From the NCBI GenBank assembly GCA_943704525.1, contig CALSCQ010000454.1:1-50104 (forward strand): a stretch of 50,104 nucleotides of DNA, written 5' to 3'. Source of the stretch: Pigoraptor vietnamica (taxonomy: Eukaryota > Opisthokonta > Filasterea). Shown here in pieces: positions 45,360 to 50,104 of the stretch; the stretch's first letter is position 1; each line of letters begins with the position of its first letter. The notes below the pieces were generated by a model. That model was not told the DNA's origin. It ran no database searches and saw only the letters and a list, made by a program, of their open reading frames with translations. The position numbers and the translations under genes are program-made.

Positions 45360-46210
45360 GCGTCCCCGCCGGGACGTCCTTCGCTGCCGCGCCGTCTGCC
45401 GTTTCTTTTTCCCAACGTTTTTTCGCGCTTGCTTGCTGCTCTTTGCACACACTGCTCGGTCCGTTGTCGTCTTTTAATTTTTTTTTTGGTTTTTCTGCCG
45501 TTGAGGTTTTGTATCGACTGCAAAAGCAAATTTTTGGGGGGCGCGTTTCTGCCGTGTGCGTCGATTGCGTGCGTGCGTGCCGTCGCCCTTGCCCTCACTA
45601 CCCGCGCTCGTTTGCTCTTTGTGCTGCGCTGGGAGTACGTGCGTGCATCTGTATGACTGCGTCACCCCTTCTAAGAGAAGGTCGGCGAAAGCCGTCGTCT
45701 GTTGCTGCCAAAACGGATCGCCAAAGTTGCGGCAGTCCATAGGGCGTATCAGAGCATTAGCACACCCCGGATCTACATCACCCCCGGATGGAGATCGATG
45801 ATGGGCGGCGCGGGTGCAACACGGCGACCTCCCACACACTCGAGTGCTCAGCGTCCCCATCGATGCAAAGAGAGGCAGTCAATCGCACCCTTCAACCCGT
45901 CCAATTTGTCGCCCGTTTTTAGTGTGCCGGTGAGTGTCAGTGGAGCTGCTCTTGTACGTGGGGAAAGCCTCTTTTGTTTTTTGTTTCAAACACATGTGGC
46001 GACAAGCGCGTGAAGGCGATTCGCGTCATGCTGTGTTCTTCTATGTCGTCTCTGCGGGAGGTTTGCGACATTGGTGAAGAGATAGAGAGTTATTGAATTG
46101 GACATATTCGAGAGCAAACTCTCCGCGGAGAGAAAGCACCGCATTATCTTCTCATCTTCGCGTCTCATCAATGTGCCTTGTGCGACTGGAATCGCAGACG
46201 ATTTAGAGCC
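45360..46210. other. Intergenic region between RAP1 and the F6-like gene
   Basis: T-rich RAP1 3' UTR, then no recognisable feature until the start codon at 46211. Confidence 0.6.
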
Positions 46211-46680
46211 ATGTACCGCCTTATTTCGACCCTCCGCGTGGCGCGGGCGCCCCTTTCGCGCGGCTATGCGGCTGCTGCGGAGGACCCCGTGAAGGCGCTC
46301 GTTCTTGACACGATTCGCAAGTACCAGGCGGACAAGGCGGCGAACAAGGTGCGAAGCGCTTCTCTCGTCGCCGTTCCGTTGTGTAATAGCCTTCTCCCCT
46401 CCCCCCCCCCCCCCCCCCCTCCTTTCCTCTTTTTCACGCATTTCTCGATTCGTTCGCTGTTATGGATGCGAAGCTCTGTTGCGTGGCGTTTGTTGAGGAT
46501 GAGGCATTCCTTGGATGCTTACGAGTAGTGTCTCGCGTATCCTTTTGTTAGGACGCCATGGTGAAGCTTTCCGCGGAGGACAAGAAGCGCGTCGCCGAGA
46601 GCCTCGACAAGTACAAGCGCGTCCTCAACATCACGAAGGAGATCAAGGTGCCGGAGCAGATGCGCAAGTACCCCCAGTAA
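46211..46680 (+). CDS. ATP5PF: Mitochondrial ATP synthase coupling factor 6-like subunit
   Basis: Two exons, 46211-46348 and 46552-46680, joined in phase 0, give 88 aa. The N-terminus MYRLISTLRVARAPLSRGYAA is Arg/Ser-rich without acids, a typical mitochondrial presequence with a likely cleavage near RGYAA. It is followed by DPVKALVLDTIRKYQADK, resembling human F6 DPIQKLFVDKIREYKSK, and a helical charged tail ending RKYPQ. By family knowledge F6 sits in the peripheral stalk and ties F1 to Fo. The protein is about 20 residues shorter than the human one and the match is limited to one motif plus context, so orthology is probable, not proven. A poly-C tract lies in the intron. Confidence 0.65.
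46395..46419. repeat. Poly-C tract in the F6-like intron
   Basis: C homopolymer of about 22 with CT flanks. It may act as a polypyrimidine run. Confidence 0.85.
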
Positions 46681-47233
46681 GCGCGTGGGGGATCGCTGCC
46701 AGCATCGCGTCGCGCGTTTCCTTCTTCCCTTTTTTCTTTGCGTTTCATTTCGCATTTTTTCTGATCTTGGTTGGAGCAAGACGGCCCGTTTGTGTGCCGG
46801 CTGCGTGTGGAGTTTTGAGGGCGACGGAGTGGGCCGGTGTTTGTTTCCGCTCGCTCGCGTATGTCCCGTCGGCGCGTGTCTCGTGAGGAGAAGGCGCCTA
46901 TGGTGTTGTGTTGTCGCTGCGCTTCGCTAGAGTTGGTTGTGGGTGGACGCGTTCACTGCAATGAATCTGGAGTATGGGCGAATGGCTGTTTGGAAGGATG
47001 GCGAATGTGGGATGTGCGGTGCGCAGTGTGTGCACCGCACGCTGTGAGTGTATGCACGTGATCCAAAACAACAACTCAGACTTTGCTCTGTTTGTACTTT
47101 ATCTCGACGCAAAACGCAAAGCGACGCGACACCGCACGCAAATTCACAACTGAGACAACAGCAGCGGACGTCGCCACATTACTCGCCGTCACGCGCACCA
47201 ATTGCAGACTAGGTCCGCGCACACGCCGCCCTT
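46681..47233. other. Convergent intergenic region (F6-like / coiled-coil gene)
   Basis: 3' UTRs; no gene recognised. Confidence 0.6.
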
Positions 47234-49948
47234 TCACTCGTCGTGCACGTACGTCTCCTTGGACCTGCGCAGCTGCAGCTCTAGCTTCTCCGTTTTGCGC
47301 ATCAGCATCATCATCTCCGGCTTTTGTGTGTTGCGCTGCGTGTTGAGGGCGCGGCTCTCCTCGGCAAGCGACGCCACTTCCGCGCTCAGCCGGTCGCGCT
47401 CGGCCGATGCATCGCGAGAGCGCCTGATATGCGTACAATCATGAGCCTCGCGCAAAATTCATGCGATTTTGCCGCACACGCACGCACAGGCATGACACAC
47501 ACACAGACACAGACACACACACACACACACACACACAAAAGATGTTAGCGCAAACGTACTTGTCCAGCAGCGCAAAGTTCTCGCGCACGCGTTGGAGGGC
47601 GTCCGCCGGCACATCCCCAATGTCGCGTTGGTATGCTTCGTGCAAGTTTCGCTGCTCTTCGAGCATCGCGGCAATCTTCGACTGCGAGCTCAGCCGCAGC
47701 GACAGCTCTTGGAGGGCGCGGGCGGTCGTCTGCACGCACGCAAAGCCACGATCGAAGCGATGAGTGGAGAGAAGCGCGAATGTCGCATTCGTAAATGGCG
47801 GCGTACCACCACACGCGGCGTCGGGAAGACGCGACAAAGGAGATTCACACATGCAAGTACTACGGGAACACGCAAAAATATCAAGGCAACACATTCACAC
47901 TCACCGTGCACTGGTCATCCAGCCTGTTGAATGTATCCCGGGCCACTTCGAGCTCCTGCTGCAGCTCTTGCAACCGCGCCACAAGCACCTCCGGGGGTTC
48001 GCGTGCGTCCTCGACGCCCGCAGTGACGGACGCCGTGTCCCCAAGGTCCATGTCGCTGCACACCAGCCGCAAAAATTAGCAATCCACAAGACAGGCGCAG
48101 ACATAACAGAGTCCAGACGGCCACACAGCCTGCATGTTTCCAGACGCCGTTGCCTCATCCACATACACAAAAAACGCAGCAAACTCTAGCGCGTGTCCGC
48201 CTGCAGCGGCAACCCACCGTTCTTCGTGCTCATCCTCAGCGTCGTCGTCGTCGTCGTCCCCATCCCCATCGCCCTCGCCCTGCGCTGCATTGGGGCCACC
48301 CAGCACAAAGGGGTCGTCGTCCTCCGAAGACGTCTCGCTCTCGGGCTGACCCACGCGCCGCCGCGGCTTGAACGCCGAAACCATGTGCTGCAAACACACG
48401 TAGTGTTCAATGGTCAAGTCAAGAGATACACTCATGAACCGCTCAAAGAAGCTAAGATATTTTAACACGGCCGTAAAGGCCGAGATCTCGCCGGACTCAC
48501 CTTGCAAATGCGCTTGGATATCTTCGAGAGGTCGTGCACAATCGACTCGAGCACAAGGTTCTGCAGACGCAGGTCATTCACCGAAGCGTGAGGACTTGCA
48601 CATTCCTCGCACGTGAAGCCTGAAGCCCACACACACTCGTGACGGTCCTCGCATGTGAAGCCCACACACACTCGTGACGGTAAAGAACAACAGCGACGAT
48701 AAAGCGCCAGAGCCCTTTGCGCATTCCTTCGCACAGCGAATACCAACACAAAGAAAGAAGTGCAACAGCGCACTGGTCAAAGCGTCATTGACACTCTCAC
48801 AGCGCGCACACGAGGAACGAAGAACAGAACAACGCACCATGATGCGGGCGTCGGCCTTTGCGATTGCGTCCATGAGGACGAGCGACCCGCACGAGGGATG
48901 CCTGAACTTCTCGTACGTCTGTTTGAGCGTCGTGCACAGGCACATCACGACCTCGTGGTAGTCCACTTGGATGTTCTGTGTGGAAAAACGCACGGCGAAG
49001 GCACACGGGCACAACGACGAGTATCAGCACCCATAGTGAAAGCACATACGATCATCAGCACCGCATGGATAGCAACAACATGCAAGTCCTTCACACTTCG
49101 GAAAGGTCGCAAGGAGGAACGGCACAAAGGAACACAAACAACCGAAAGCAGAGCGAAAGAAATGCGCGCGCACCATCTCTGTCGTCAGGAGGTACTTGTA
49201 CTGCGGCGCGTTGCCAGCAAACGAAATCTCGGGCGTAACTGGCGCATCTTCCTCAGAGGGCATGTTCTGTGCGACGCCCTTGCCCTTCGTGAGGCTCACA
49301 ATGCCTGGGAACAGAGGCAAAAAGTGAGACAAGGCCGAGAGGGATAGAGATAATAGCCTGGTGTGCATAAATGTGCGTGCGTGCATGCCTCTGCAGCGTC
49401 TGTGCACGTGCGCCTAGTGAGGAGGCCATACACACGCACTCGCACAACGGAGAGGCCACGCACCCTTGAATGCAGGGTTGCTCATGTGATAGCGGTACTC
49501 TTCGATGAGCTGCGCAATGGCGCGCACAAACTGCTGTCCGTCCGGAAGACTCAGAAGGACACCGAGGCTGAGGCCGAGAAAGAAGAAGTTCTTCGCCCTG
49601 CGCGCGACATCCGCAGCATGTGAGCCGAGCGGACAATATCCTCTCGCCACACGAGTACAGCGGCCCAACATCCCCCCATACCCCCCGCCCAACACACACA
49701 CACACATAATGTCTAAGTCTCAATCCACTAATGAAAGCAAAACGGACACATACAAAAATAGAGCGCGACATTAAGGGCACGGTCCCCACAGTAAAAGCAT
49801 GCCGACGAACTCGACCCACCTTTCCCGATGCTTGTCGTTGGCGTAGAGCATCGCATAATCGTTGTAAACAATCTGAACGACATTCATCCACAGGATTCTG
49901 CGACACACGGGCACCGGCATGTCACCAACAGCCCTCTCGCAACGTGCA

Positions 49949-50005
<57 letters not shown>

Positions 50006-50104
50006 GCGCGCGCGCACACACACCGCGCATGCCCTCTTTCGCCATTCCCCGTCACAATCAAACCGGCGGCGCCGTGCGCGATTGCGCCGCGACACGCCCC
50101 CCCC
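47234..50104 (-). CDS. Unidentified coiled-coil protein (5' end outside window)
   Basis: Minus-strand gene ending TGA 47236-47234; the start is off the right edge. In coding order, exons give ILWMNVVQIVYNDYAML, a hydrophobic FFFLGLSLGVLLSLPDGQQF leading to IEEYRYHMSNPAFKG, then GNAPQYKYLLTTEM, VDYHEVVMCLCTTLKQTYEK and LVLESIVHDLSKISKRICK. A basic/acidic linker with a DGDGDDDDDDAEDEHEE run (48210-48290) follows, then coiled coils (VARLQELQQELEVARDTF, LQELSLRLSSQSKIA, LSAEVASLAEESRAL) to the end. The first half looks like a folded helical domain and the second like a dimerising rod. I do not recognise the family. The hydrophobic stretch might be a membrane segment or a buried helix. Confidence 0.65.
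47497..47537 (-). repeat. (CA)n microsatellite
   Basis: In an intron of the coiled-coil gene, GU in the transcript, about 25 nt after a donor. Confidence 0.9.
48622..48681. repeat. Tandem duplication in an intron
   Basis: GAAGCCCACACACACTCGTG followed by ACGGT occurs twice, 35 bp apart start to start. Confidence 0.9.
49953..50023 (-). repeat. (CA)n/(CG)n microsatellite
   Basis: Intronic in the coiled-coil gene; GU followed the other way by a short CG run. Confidence 0.9.

Overview
The window is nuclear DNA of an intron-rich eukaryote. Every convincing gene is cut by short GT-AG introns (about 70-350 nt), exons are GC-rich, intergenic gaps are short and AT-rich, and CA/GT microsatellites sit in introns. 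The gene set (DYRK1-type kinase with DH box, a KIND-WH2 protein, an ATF2-like zinc finger-bZIP protein, NOMO, Rap1, POT1 very close to the vertebrate type) points to an opisthokont, most likely a unicellular holozoan such as a choanoflagellate or ichthyosporean. Sequence alone does not fix the species. No virus-like element, transposon, tRNA, rRNA or CRISPR array was recognised.

Layout, left to right: a WD40-repeat protein (+, its 5' end lies outside the window); an ATF2-like C2H2-bZIP factor (+); POT1, the telomere single-strand binding protein (-); MRE11 nuclease (+), head to head with POT1; an ankyrin-repeat protein (-); SRP receptor alpha subunit (+); UBE2D-type ubiquitin-conjugating enzyme (-); IMP3 of the U3 snoRNP (+); DYRK1-type kinase (-); a Spire-like KIND-WH2-coiled-coil protein (+); eIF4B (-); NOMO/nodal modulator (+); Rap1 GTPase (+); a mitochondrial ATP synthase F6-like subunit (+); and an unidentified coiled-coil protein (-) that runs off the right edge.

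Several neighbours share divergent upstream regions: POT1/MRE11 (513 bp between start codons), UBE2D/IMP3, DYRK1/Spire-like, and eIF4B/NOMO. POT1 and MRE11 both act at chromosome ends, and SRPRA and NOMO both serve protein entry into the ER. The other neighbours show no obvious shared pathway.

The most interesting points are as follows. POT1 carries an extra N-terminal OB-like domain spliced in frame ahead of the canonical OB1, and it appears to lack the Holliday-junction-resolvase-like insert in its third OB fold. The KIND-WH2 protein has a long coiled-coil tail in place of the Spire C-terminus. Intronic dinucleotide tracts show a strong strand bias toward GU in the transcript. Several short non-coding motifs recur in gaps between unrelated genes.
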